A stretch of 64,000 nucleotides of DNA from positions 186,001 through 250,000 of the forward strand of contig NZ_JACHCC010000003.1 in the NCBI RefSeq assembly GCF_014207135.1, in the 5' to 3' direction. Every line of letters starts with the position of its first letter. Within the stretch, counting starts at the first letter, position 1. This document shows positions 8,910 through 17,404 of this stretch, one piece after another. The translations under genes and the position numbers were made by a program. The notes under the pieces were generated by a model. That model was not told where the DNA came from. It did not search any database and was given only the letters and a program-made list of their open reading frames with translations. Origin of the DNA: Pedobacter cryoconitis (lineage in GTDB: Bacteria; Bacteroidota; Bacteroidia; Sphingobacteriales; Sphingobacteriaceae).

Positions 8910-9182
8910 TTACTTGAAATTTTTCCGCGTTGGCTGATATTTTGGAATCTCGATTTCAAAATCAAGAATCTTTGAAGGCTGTACTTCCAAAGCTTTACAT
9001 ACTGCTATAAAGCCACTGACAGACATATTATTTTCGCCCCTTACAATCCGGTAAACCTGGCTGTAACTGAAACCTGTTCTGTCCTGAATGTCTTCTAATG
9101 TTATCTTTTTTTCATTAGAAACTGCCCATAATTTTTCTCTTATAATATTTAAAGAATCTATGTCAATATATTGCTCAGCCAT
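8910..9182 (-). CDS. XRE-family HTH regulator
   Basis: A 90-aa protein with one Cro/CI-type helix-turn-helix (KITLEDIQDRTGFSYSQVYRIVRGENNMSV), followed by the usual FIAVCKALEVQPSKIL helix. It has no effector domain. Two overlapping palindromes lie about 40 bp upstream of its start and suggest autoregulation. The gene lies between the DUF695 gene on the same strand and the long leader of the TlpA-SusCD operon on the other, so it could influence either. Confidence 0.85.
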   Translation of the reverse strand: MAEQYIDIDSLNIIREKLWAVSNEKKITLEDIQDRTGFSYSQVYRIVRGENNMSVSGFIAVCKALEVQPSKILDFEIEIPKYQPTRKNFK

Positions 9183-9382
9183 ACAGACAAATGGACTTTA
9201 ATTTATTAAATATTATTATTCCAAATTTGGTATAATTATACTTATTGTTTATATTTGATGTATACAAATAAAACTACTAACAATGAATTGATAATTTAAT
9301 AATATTACTTAATAAATACGAGCCTCGCGAAAGAAATCTGGTAAATTTTAATCGTGCGAGTGTAAGTTGAGCGTCAAAATTC
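9183..9382. other. AT-rich gene-free region upstream of the XRE gene and TlpA-SusCD operon
   Basis: No ORF is supported. The first half is strongly AT-rich and holds the palindromes listed separately. The second half is less AT-rich and leads into the candidate promoter of the TlpA-SusCD operon. Confidence 0.5.
9221..9241. promoter_or_regulatory. two overlapping palindromes upstream of the XRE gene
   Basis: CCAAATTTGG (9221-9230) is a perfect 10-bp palindrome and GTATAATTATAC (9230-9241) a perfect 12-bp one, sharing one base. They lie 39 to 59 bp upstream of the XRE start, a likely place for an autoregulatory operator. Chance in AT-rich DNA cannot be excluded. Confidence 0.45.
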
Positions 9383-9593
9383 TATATTTGCAAGCCCTAT
9401 TATAAGGTGGGGCTGGCGCTCGCTTATTTTTTTGCACGATAGCCGTTTCGAAAGAGATGGTAAAGCTGAAGTTTTAATTCATTTTAAAACCGAGGCGGGT
9501 CCACCAGAACCTCTTTTGCAATTAAACAGCGAGTTGTCAGCCCCCTTTTGGGGTATGCTCTCTGGTTATATGGCTCATTTTAGATCTAAAAAA
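9383..9593. promoter_or_regulatory. candidate -7 element and long structured leader of the TlpA-SusCD operon
   Basis: TATATTTG (9383-9390) fits the Bacteroidetes -7 consensus TAnnTTTG; no good -33 box is at the standard distance. About 200 nt follow before the preferred start at 9594. The leader can form AGCCC-N12-GGGCT (9393-9414) and CCCC-TTTT-GGGG (9542-9553). An ORF from 9432 runs in frame through the leader, so it could instead encode an N-terminal extension. Confidence 0.4.
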
Positions 9594-10070
9594 ATGAGTA
9601 TGAAAAAAACAACCCAACCTCTCTCCCCCAAATTGCAAAGCGCAATTGATGCTGTCAATGCTAAATACACTTACAATCAGGTTTGTGTATTTCATGAAAC
9701 TATCCTGCTGATCCTTGGAAACAGTGATTTGTCCTGCCTGAAAAAAGCTGAACTCAAAGGTATCGAACAATTCGTCCTGACTATTGCTGGTTTGCTCAGT
9801 TCTTCGTCCATATCAGCTAACTTAAACAGGGCGTGTCAATCCCGGAGTTTTGGTAGCATCCCTGAAATCCGTAAACCAATACCCCGGCAGGAAAATAACT
9901 ATTATGCAAAACGGAATCTTTATGATCTTGTGTACTGGATCGATTTCATCAATCATAAAGAAAGCCTGACTATCGAGATGATCCTCGATGATTATTATAA
10001 TCATTTTCCATTTTCCCAGAGCGCAATGATTATGGAAGAGTACCTCCTCAGAAAAACCACTTCCTCTTAA
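9594..10070 (+). CDS. hypothetical protein heading the TlpA-SusC-SusD operon
   Basis: A 158-aa protein if started at the ATG at 9594 (a second ATG is at 9600). The 5' extension to 9432 codes for a proline- and charge-mixed stretch that looks like non-coding leader. No signal peptide, membrane segment or recognised domain is present; the protein is mostly helical, with a hydrophobic helix (FVLTIAGLLSS). It lies 29 bp before the TlpA-like gene on the same strand, so it is probably co-transcribed. Function unknown. Confidence 0.6.
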   Translation: MSMKKTTQPLSPKLQSAIDAVNAKYTYNQVCVFHETILLILGNSDLSCLKKAELKGIEQFVLTIAGLLSSSSISANLNRACQSRSFGSIPEIRKPIPRQENNYYAKRNLYDLVYWIDFINHKESLTIEMILDDYYNHFPFSQSAMIMEEYLLRKTTSS

Positions 10071-10099
10071 ACTAACCAAAATCAAATAAACCAATCCAC

Positions 10100-11392
10100 A
10101 TGAAAAAAACGATCTCAGTAATCGCCATGGCCACGCTTTGCCTTTTTTTTAGCGCCAAAAGCCAGAACAATCCGGCAGAAAATCCAACTTCCGAACCTGT
10201 CAAAATAGGGGACAGAATCCCGGATGTAACTTTAACTAACCTCTACAATTACAAAACCACTAAAACCAACCTCTCAGATTTCAAAGCCAAGCTGATCATT
10301 ATTGATTTCTGGGCTACGTGGTGTGGAAGTTGCGTCAAAAACTTCCCGAAAATGGAAGAACTCCAAAAACAGTACGCAGGAGAAGTCCAGTTTCTGAAGG
10401 TCACGAATCAGCCAAAAGAACTGGTATTGCCTTTTCTGGAAAAGTTCCACAAAGGTTGGCTGTCTGCTATTCCGGTAGTTACAGATGATCAGAAATTGCA
10501 TCAGCTTTTTCCTCATCACAGTATACCGTATTATGTCTGGTTAGATCAGACAGGCAAGCTTGTCGCAACTACATCTGCCCAACAGGTGACGGCAAAAAAT
10601 ATTGACGGGTTTCTGCATAATGATCGTAAGGATTCGGTACCTGTCAAGATAGATCCCGATCCAAATAGGGCGCTTTTTTTAACGAATAGGCTTTTAAACG
10701 ACAATTTGGTTAAACACTATAGTGTATTTATTAAAGGTAAGTATGATGTCTTACCTAATTCGGCAAGTGTGATGAAAAATAAAATGGGTTTGCAAACAGG
10801 TCTGACCATAAGTAATAGAAACCTTCTTAGCATTTATGATCTTATCATGTATTCCTTGTATAGTCAGCGGGGGCAACAGTATGGTGAAAGTAAAAGGATC
10901 ATCCAGATTAAAGATACAACGAGGATAACACTCAATAAGGATCTGGACAAGACTGATTTTTATACCTATGTCTGTAATGCACCAGATCTCAAAGATTCTT
11001 CCTTATATGAGTATGTTCTGGAAGATCTGAACCGCTATACGGATTATATCGCAAAGGTTGAAAAGAGGAGGGTTAAATGTCTGGTACTGAAACGGACCAG
11101 TAAAATTGATAAGATCAAAACCAGCGGTGGAAAAAGGGCTAATTCTCTGTTTAATACTTCCGATTCTAAACTGGTTAATTGTTCATTGGATTTACTCCTG
11201 ATGCGGATCAGCGAGCTGCCTTTTATCAGGATCCCTCTGGTAAATGAAACAGGTTATACTGCGAATGCAGATCTCCACCTTTCCAGGCAACAGGACCTTC
11301 CAACCTTAAGCAAAGAGCTGAAGGCCTATGACCTGGAATTAGTTGAAGGACTACGGGAGCTGGACATGTTCGTATTAAAAGACAAAAAATAA
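10100..11392 (+). CDS. TlpA-like periplasmic thioredoxin-fold protein
   Basis: A 430-aa protein with a signal peptide (MKKTISVIAMATLCLFFSAKSQ). Residues 35-180 form a TlpA/AhpC-type thioredoxin domain with redox motif WCGSC (C75 and C78) and a likely cis-proline in HSIPYYVW. The last 250 residues show no recognised domain and may be an extracytoplasmic partner-binding region. It is followed after 11 bp by a SusC-like gene. Such TlpA-SusCD operons are frequent in Pedobacter-like genomes, but the substrate is unknown. Thiol-disulfide activity is inferred from the CxxC motif. Confidence 0.85.
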   Translation: MKKTISVIAMATLCLFFSAKSQNNPAENPTSEPVKIGDRIPDVTLTNLYNYKTTKTNLSDFKAKLIIIDFWATWCGSCVKNFPKMEELQKQYAGEVQFLKVTNQPKELVLPFLEKFHKGWLSAIPVVTDDQKLHQLFPHHSIPYYVWLDQTGKLVATTSAQQVTAKNIDGFLHNDRKDSVPVKIDPDPNRALFLTNRLLNDNLVKHYSVFIKGKYDVLPNSASVMKNKMGLQTGLTISNRNLLSIYDLIMYSLYSQRGQQYGESKRIIQIKDTTRITLNKDLDKTDFYTYVCNAPDLKDSSLYEYVLEDLNRYTDYIAKVEKRRVKCLVLKRTSKIDKIKTSGGKRANSLFNTSDSKLVNCSLDLLLMRISELPFIRIPLVNETGYTANADLHLSRQQDLPTLSKELKAYDLELVEGLRELDMFVLKDKK

Positions 11393-11403
11393 CCTGATAG
11401 TGT

Positions 11404-14400
11404 ATGAAGAATCTAATCATAATAGCAATATTGCTTGTTTTTGCAGTTAATGTGGTTGCACAACACAGAGTTACAGGTAAAGTCGTGTCCGTTGATGCAC
11501 AAGCTCTGGCAGGTGTAACGATTAAAGTCGCTGGTACGAAGCTGAGCGTACATACAGATCTGAATGGTTTATTTACTCTGGTGGTCAAAACAGGGCTGGA
11601 TACCCTTGAGTTTTCCCACCTCGGCTATAGAAAAAAACAGATCATAGTTAATCAGTCCAGGTTGTACAAAGATTTACTGGTTAAGCTGGAACCGCTGGAG
11701 CAGACCCTGGAAGAGATAACCATAGTCTCTTCCGGTTATCAGAAACTTTCCAAAGAAAGAGCCACGGGGTCTTTTGACTACATTAGTCAGAAAACCTTTA
11801 ACCAGCAGGTAGGTACTAAGGTACTGAGCCGGTTGGAGGCTGTAGCCAATGGATTGTTTGTGGACAGGGCTACTTCATCAACCGGTAATCTGATGGTCAG
11901 GGGACTGAGTACGGTAACAGGACCAAAGGCTGCATTAATTGTGGTCGATGATTTTCCTTATGAAGGAAATCTGGATAATCTGAACCCTAATGATGTAGAG
12001 AATATTACGGTATTAAAAGATGCTGCGGCAACTTCTATCTGGGGTGCAAGAGCGGGGAATGGAGTTATTGTGATCACAACTAAAAAGGGGAAATTTAATC
12101 AGCCGCTGTCTATTGATTTGAATGTGAACAGTACTATCATTGCTAAACCGGATCTAAGTTATCTGAAGCCGATGTCTATTGCCGATTTTATCAACCTGGA
12201 AGAGTTCTTATATGCCAAAGGAAGATATACGAGTGATATTAATTCGAGCCGTAAAGCGGGACTGACACCCATAGTTGAACTGTTGATCAGGAAAGACAAA
12301 GGTGAATTGTCGCAGTCTGCTTATGATGCCGCAAAAGCAGATTTAAGTACTATAGATGTCAGGGATCAGTTTAATAAATATATTTATCAGCGGGGTTTAA
12401 ACCAGCAATATGCGTTAAGTCTGAAAGGTGGATCATCTACGCACTCCTGGATTTTGTCTACAGGTTATGACCGTAACTCTTCTGTGCTGGACGAAAAATA
12501 TGATCGCTTTAATGCGCGTTTGCAAAATACCATCAAACCTGTCAAAAATTTAGAATTAACTGCGGGTATATTCTATACGCAAAGTAAAAGCAGTTCTGGT
12601 AGACCAGCGTATGGGGGGATCAGGTCTGGTTCCGACTTGTATCCCTATGCGCGTTTTGCAGATGATCAGGGAAGATCTTTAGCTATTGTAAAAGATATCC
12701 GGCTGGGATATCTGGATACAGCTGGTCGCGGAAGGCTGTTGGATTGGAAGTATTATCCGCTGGAAGATTATAAGCATGTAGTGAATACATTATCTATCAG
12801 TGACCTGGTCATGAGTGCAGGAGCGAGCTACCGGCTAGCCAAAGGTTTATCTGCTATGATTAAGTACCAGTATGAAAGGCAGCAAACCGGAGGGAATAAC
12901 CTGAGTGATCGGGACAGTTATTTTGCAAGGAATCTCGTCAATTCCTTTACACAGCTTGCAACCGGAAAAGCACAGGTTTATAAGGTGCCTCTGGGAGGAA
13001 TACTGGATTTGTCAAATAGCCTGCTGCAATTGCATAATGTACGGGGGCAGTTGAATTTTAGCCAGACCTGGGGCAAACATGAGCTGAACGCGATAACAGG
13101 CGGAGAACTCAGGAACTCAAGGATGACTTCAGACAGGAGCAGGACTTATGGTTATGATGATTTACTGATGAACTATGGGAATGTAGATTACCTGACCCCT
13201 TTTCCTGATTTTAAGACTGGTGTGCTCAATTATATTCCCAATAGTAAGAGTCTGGATGAAACTCTGAACCGTTTTGTTTCGGCTTATGCCAATGGTTCTT
13301 ATACCTATAACGGGAAGTATACCGTTTCGGCCAGCGCCCGGAGTGATGCGTCTAATCTTTTTGGCCTGAAAGCAAATGACCGGTGGAACCCTTTATGGTC
13401 TGCGGGGGTATCATGGGAAGCCAGTAAGGAAAGCTTCTGTCAGTTGTCTTTCCTGCCTTATTTAAGATTAAGAGCAACTTATGGAGTAAGTGGAAATATA
13501 AACCCGGCGATGAGCGCCGTGACTACGATCAGTTATGCTGGTGGAAACTCAATTTCTACAGGTTTGCCGCAAGCTAGTTTCAAGAATTTTTATAATCCTG
13601 ATTTAACCTGGGAGCGTGCGGCAATGACAAATCTGGGACTGGATTTCAGAACCAGGGGGAACAGGCTAACTGGTAGTCTGGAGTATTTTAATAAAAGAGG
13701 GACCAGGCTTTTTGGTCAGGCCTTGATTGATTATACGGGCGGCACAGGCCCTACAATTGTTAAAAATGTAGCAGCGACCAAAGGTTATGGCTTTGATCTG
13801 GTACTGAACAGTCTTAATGTTTCTATAGCTAATTTCAAATGGTCAAGTAATTTGAATGCCAGTTTTTACCAGGATCAGGTAGTGAATTATTATATGCCGT
13901 CACAGGACGTAAGTTCTTATACGAATACTGGATTTATACTTTCCGGAATAAGCGGAAAACCAGTTTACAGCATATTTTCTTTTAAATGGGCAGGTCTTAA
14001 TCCCGTAAATGGTAATCCAAGAGGTTATGCCAATGGAGTGATAAGTGAAAATTATAAATTGATTACCGGAAGTACGGCAAAGGTTGAGGATTTGAAATAT
14101 CACGGCTCTGCTTTACCTACTTTCTATGGTTCACTAGGTAATCAGTTTACTTATAAAGGCATTAGCCTGGATGTGAGACTGACTTATAAACTTGGCTATT
14201 ATTTCAGAAAGGCATCAGTCAATTATGGAAATCTGATTGCCTCGGGAAGCGGACATGCTGATTACGCTAAACGCTGGCAGCATCCTGGTGACGAACTACA
14301 TACAAACGTCCCTTCCTTTTCTTATCCCGATAATAGTGCAAGGAACATTTTTTACAATGGTTCTGAAGTACTGGTAGACAGGGCAGATCATATTCGCCTG

Positions 14401-14604
14401 GCTTATGTGAATTTAGCTTACGAGGTGAACAGGGAAAAAATCAGTTTTCTTCCCTTCAAAAGTATGTCGGTATATGTCAACGCGGCCAATATGGGATTGA
14501 TCTGGGCTGCCAATAAGGATCATCTTGATCCGGACTATCAAGGCTTAAATATGATTAAACCTTCTTCAACTTTTTCTCTGGGTATCAGAGCTAACTTAAA
14601 TTAA
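11404..14604 (+). CDS. SusC/RagA-family TonB-linked outer membrane protein
   Basis: A 1066-aa protein with a signal peptide ending near VVAQ. Residues 22-110 form the carboxypeptidase-regulatory-like beta-sandwich (VTGKVVSVDAQALAGVTIKVAG). The TonB plug follows, with LMVRGLSTVTG and NDVENITVLKDAAATSIWG, and then a C-terminal barrel ending FSLGIRANLN. It would import a large ligand across the outer membrane using TonB energy, with the SusD protein as lid. The SusD gene follows after 6 bp. No glycoside hydrolase is encoded nearby; the TlpA partner hints at a peptide-like or thiol-containing ligand, which is inference only. Confidence 0.95.
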   Translation: MKNLIIIAILLVFAVNVVAQHRVTGKVVSVDAQALAGVTIKVAGTKLSVHTDLNGLFTLVVKTGLDTLEFSHLGYRKKQIIVNQSRLYKDLLVKLEPLEQTLEEITIVSSGYQKLSKERATGSFDYISQKTFNQQVGTKVLSRLEAVANGLFVDRATSSTGNLMVRGLSTVTGPKAALIVVDDFPYEGNLDNLNPNDVENITVLKDAAATSIWGARAGNGVIVITTKKGKFNQPLSIDLNVNSTIIAKPDLSYLKPMSIADFINLEEFLYAKGRYTSDINSSRKAGLTPIVELLIRKDKGELSQSAYDAAKADLSTIDVRDQFNKYIYQRGLNQQYALSLKGGSSTHSWILSTGYDRNSSVLDEKYDRFNARLQNTIKPVKNLELTAGIFYTQSKSSSGRPAYGGIRSGSDLYPYARFADDQGRSLAIVKDIRLGYLDTAGRGRLLDWKYYPLEDYKHVVNTLSISDLVMSAGASYRLAKGLSAMIKYQYERQQTGGNNLSDRDSYFARNLVNSFTQLATGKAQVYKVPLGGILDLSNSLLQLHNVRGQLNFSQTWGKHELNAITGGELRNSRMTSDRSRTYGYDDLLMNYGNVDYLTPFPDFKTGVLNYIPNSKSLDETLNRFVSAYANGSYTYNGKYTVSASARSDASNLFGLKANDRWNPLWSAGVSWEASKESFCQLSFLPYLRLRATYGVSGNINPAMSAVTTISYAGGNSISTGLPQASFKNFYNPDLTWERAAMTNLGLDFRTRGNRLTGSLEYFNKRGTRLFGQALIDYTGGTGPTIVKNVAATKGYGFDLVLNSLNVSIANFKWSSNLNASFYQDQVVNYYMPSQDVSSYTNTGFILSGISGKPVYSIFSFKWAGLNPVNGNPRGYANGVISENYKLITGSTAKVEDLKYHGSALPTFYGSLGNQFTYKGISLDVRLTYKLGYYFRKASVNYGNLIASGSGHADYAKRWQHPGDELHTNVPSFSYPDNSARNIFYNGSEVLVDRADHIRLAYVNLAYEVNREKISFLPFKSMSVYVNAANMGLIWAANKDHLDPDYQGLNMIKPSSTFSLGIRANLN

Positions 14605-14610
14605 ATACTG

Positions 14611-15981
14611 ATGAAAAATAGATTATATATAACTGTCGCTCTGTTGACCGGTTGTTTGATCAGCTTTTGGGGATGTAAAAAATTCCTGGACGAAAAAACA
14701 GATAAAAAGCTGGCCGTACCTACAACACTGGGCGACTTTCAGGCATTGATGGATAATACCACAAAGATTAATTATTCCGGTCCAGTTGCCGCGGAGCTAA
14801 GTGCTGATAGTTATGAAGTAAGTGAAGCTATATGGGCTGGATTGACTGCTGAAGAAGAAAGAAGAATATATACCTGGGAGAAGGATCATCTTTTTGCCGA
14901 GGGTTTTAACAGCTGGAAAAGTCTTTATGATGCTGTTTATTATTGTAATACCGTATTGTCAGGTATGGATAAGGTTTCCAGAAACGAAGCCAATGCTGTC
15001 CAGTGGGATAATATAAAAGGACAGGCCTTGTTTTGTCGGGGGAATAATTATCTGGATGCAGCAATTGTATGGTGTCTGGCTTATGATCAGGGAACAGCTG
15101 GTTCTGATTTGGGGCTTCCGTTGCGTTTTAGTACCGATTTTAACGCGGTTTCAGTACGGTCAAACCTGCAGCAGACTTATGAGTCGGTTATCCGGGATTT
15201 AAAAGCAGCAGTGAATTTATTGCCAGTGACTCCATTAAACAAATTCAGACCCTCAAGGGCAGCGGCTTATGGTTTACTGGCAAGAACTTACCTGTCTATG
15301 CGTGATTATGAGAATGCAAATAAATATGCTGAGCTGTGTTTGTCTTTACACCCTGATGTGCTGGACTTTAATACGCTGGTTCCCACTGCGCGTTCTCCGC
15401 TCACCCTTGCCAATAATACAGAAGTGATCTATGTCAGATCAACAGGTTACACGGAAATTATGGATGTTTCAAATGCAAGCATAAGTCAGGAGATTTATGA
15501 TTCATTTAATGCTGCGGACTGGAGGAAAAAGATTTTTTTTAAAATGAGACCCGATAATACTTATTGGTTTAGTGGAGATTATGTTGAGAATCTGAATACC
15601 TTCACCGGGTTAGCTACCGATGAGATGATTTTGATCAAAGCAGAGTTTCTTGCCAGAAATGGCCGGATTGCTGAAAGTATGAGTGCGTTGAACGGTTTGA
15701 TTGCTAAACGCTGGAACAAAAAGGAGGTTTATGTTCCTTATACGGCTGGAGAAAGTAGTGAAGCCTTAAAGATTGTGCTGTTGGAACGGAAAAAAGAATT
15801 GATGTTCAGAGGTTTAAGGTGGATGGATATTAAGCGGTTGAATAAGGAGGGGGCAAATATTACTTTAACCAGAAAATTGAACAACAAGGTGTATCAGCTT
15901 TTGCCAAATGATTTGCGTTATGCACTGCCAATCCCGGAAGATGTGATTGCTTTATCTGGAATGGTACAGAATAGGAGATAG
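14611..15981 (+). CDS. SusD/RagB-family surface lipoprotein
   Basis: A 456-aa lipoprotein with lipobox cysteine C22 in SFWGCKKFLDEK. A RagB/SusD-type TPR-like fold is suggested by paired helices such as AAAYGLLARTYLSMRDYENANKYAELC, and by the C-terminal family pattern LLERKKELMFRGLRWMDIKRLN followed by YALPIPEDVI. It caps the SusC pore and binds ligand at the cell surface. It is the last gene of the operon and is followed by a strong hairpin at 15989-16023. Confidence 0.95.
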   Translation: MKNRLYITVALLTGCLISFWGCKKFLDEKTDKKLAVPTTLGDFQALMDNTTKINYSGPVAAELSADSYEVSEAIWAGLTAEEERRIYTWEKDHLFAEGFNSWKSLYDAVYYCNTVLSGMDKVSRNEANAVQWDNIKGQALFCRGNNYLDAAIVWCLAYDQGTAGSDLGLPLRFSTDFNAVSVRSNLQQTYESVIRDLKAAVNLLPVTPLNKFRPSRAAAYGLLARTYLSMRDYENANKYAELCLSLHPDVLDFNTLVPTARSPLTLANNTEVIYVRSTGYTEIMDVSNASISQEIYDSFNAADWRKKIFFKMRPDNTYWFSGDYVENLNTFTGLATDEMILIKAEFLARNGRIAESMSALNGLIAKRWNKKEVYVPYTAGESSEALKIVLLERKKELMFRGLRWMDIKRLNKEGANITLTRKLNNKVYQLLPNDLRYALPIPEDVIALSGMVQNRR

Positions 15982-15988
15982 GTATTGG

Positions 15989-16023
15989 AAACTTCTGGAT
16001 AACATATTGTTATCCAGAAGTTT
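15989..16023. terminator. perfect 16-bp bidirectional terminator
   Basis: AAACTTCTGGATAACA (15989-16004) pairs with its exact complement at 16008-16023 around a TAT loop. The arms end in A/T runs on both sides. It sits between the convergent SusD gene and the small secreted-protein gene, so it can stop both transcripts. Confidence 0.9.
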
Positions 16024-16029
16024 TACTGA

Positions 16030-16359
16030 TTAAGGTACTACAGTTATTCTTGATCCCGCTTCAGCAAGAATCTGAGCATTGCTATGACTGATCAGGTAGT
16101 CATCTAACGTCTGGTCTGCCGGGACTTCAATATGGCAAGGCAACGTGGTAAGTTTATTCGTGCAGGCATATTCAGGATTCTGGTTAGGCCCCCAGGCAGC
16201 TGCCTCCTTCATTTCACTGGTGCTGTTTCCATTAAAATAATAAGTAACAACATCTGATTTGTGATTTTTAAAGGCACTTTGTGTGAAAATCAATCCGCTC
16301 ATAAGCAGAAGTACAGCAATAAAGCTGAGTACTTTTACATTCTTTAAAAACTTATTCAT
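16030..16359 (-). CDS. small secreted protein, possibly DUF6520-type
   Basis: A 109-aa protein with a clear N-terminal hydrophobic segment (VLSFIAVLLLMSGLIFTQSAF), so exported or membrane-tethered. The mature part contains two cysteines (YACTNKL and TLPCHIEV) and no recognised catalytic motif. The layout recalls short Bacteroidetes exported proteins annotated DUF6520, but this is not certain. It stands alone, convergent to the SusD gene, and shares its terminator. Confidence 0.6.
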   Translation of the reverse strand: MNKFLKNVKVLSFIAVLLLMSGLIFTQSAFKNHKSDVVTYYFNGNSTSEMKEAAAWGPNQNPEYACTNKLTTLPCHIEVPADQTLDDYLISHSNAQILAEAGSRITVVP

Positions 16360-16624
16360 GGTTAGAGGAATTAGGATAGGATTTACAGTCTATCCGGTTA
16401 CCGTTCAGCACCCCAAAGCTCGTTCTGTCCGGCTAATTAAATTCTGTTTATTGCAGCTGAGCTTTATGCTGCATCATCGATTCCTTCAATTTTTGGCAAT
16501 GCTCCTTTCTTTTTGATATTGATAACATGTATGTTAAAGGTAGCCTTGGTTTAAAGAAATAGCTGTAGCTTTTAGATAGCTTCGTACCTACCCATTGTTG
16601 CTTTTTGACTTACCATTTGGTAAA

Positions 16625-17218
16625 TTATTCCCTATCAATTGTTCTTCTTAATCTGGACAGGGAATTAGGGCTCAACCCTAAAAAGTAGGCAATATCTTTT
16701 TGTTTAGCATAGTTAAAGAGCTCGGGATGTACTTTAAATAATTGCAGATATTTTTCTTTGCCACTTAAATGTGATTTACTGATATAGTATTGTTGCCTTA
16801 ATGATTCGTAATGATCCCGAATTTTATCAAATAGCAATGCCGTTCCATTTTTCAAATGAACATAATCTTCGATTTTCAGATAAACCAGCTGGCTGTCTTC
16901 TAATAGTTCAACCGAACTTAAGACGGGGTCCTGACTGAAAAAACCAGGAACAGTATAAATCAGATCCCCATCGAACCAGAACCAGGTGGTCTGTTCCTGG
17001 GGATGGTTATTCTGATCTTCTTTGAATTCTCTTGCCGATCCTTTGATGATAAACCATGCCCTTTTTTGTACCTCTCTCTGGTAAAGAATCTTTGTGCCTT
17101 TTTTGAACGATTCTTCAGACATTATATCCATTAATGTTTTTTGTAGAAGAATAGAAAGTGGCATTAGCCTCTCTAAAACTCTAATCAATTGTTGAAATGT
17201 TTCGGGACTCAGAGCCAT
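16625..17218 (-). CDS. Crp/Fnr-family transcriptional regulator
   Basis: A 197-aa protein with a cyclic-nucleotide-binding-type beta-barrel (residues 25-130, for example FKKGTKILYQREVQKRAWFIIKGSA) and a C-terminal helix-turn-helix (KQKDIAYFLGLSPNSLSRLRRTI). The barrel lacks the canonical cAMP phosphate-binding cassette, as is common in Bacteroidetes members whose ligand is unknown. The palindrome TTACCATTTGGTAA lies just past its stop (16610-16623). It is not obviously in an operon. Confidence 0.9.
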   Translation of the reverse strand: MALSPETFQQLIRVLERLMPLSILLQKTLMDIMSEESFKKGTKILYQREVQKRAWFIIKGSAREFKEDQNNHPQEQTTWFWFDGDLIYTVPGFFSQDPVLSSVELLEDSQLVYLKIEDYVHLKNGTALLFDKIRDHYESLRQQYYISKSHLSGKEKYLQLFKVHPELFNYAKQKDIAYFLGLSPNSLSRLRRTIDRE

Positions 17219-17404
17219 TATCTTTCTTTAGTTTTTTATTGGAAACCGAGAAGTTGAATGCTGGCAGAGAGAGCGGTAATAACTTCAGGAGCTTACTACA
17301 ATATAATTAATTTATTGATCAATAAGTTATATGTGTGTCTTAAAGTTTACTTTTTATGTTAATATGAAATTTTCGATGTAAAAACCGTGTTTAGCTGTAA
17401 TCGA

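Noticed and set aside
9432..9593. 54-residue N-terminal extension of the gene at 9594
   Set aside because: The segment looks like non-coding leader with hairpins; the ATG at 9594 is preferred, though not proven.
16610..16623. TTACCATTTGGTAA palindrome past the Crp/Fnr gene
   Set aside because: It is short and at a gene end; no second copy was seen, so it was not listed as an operator.
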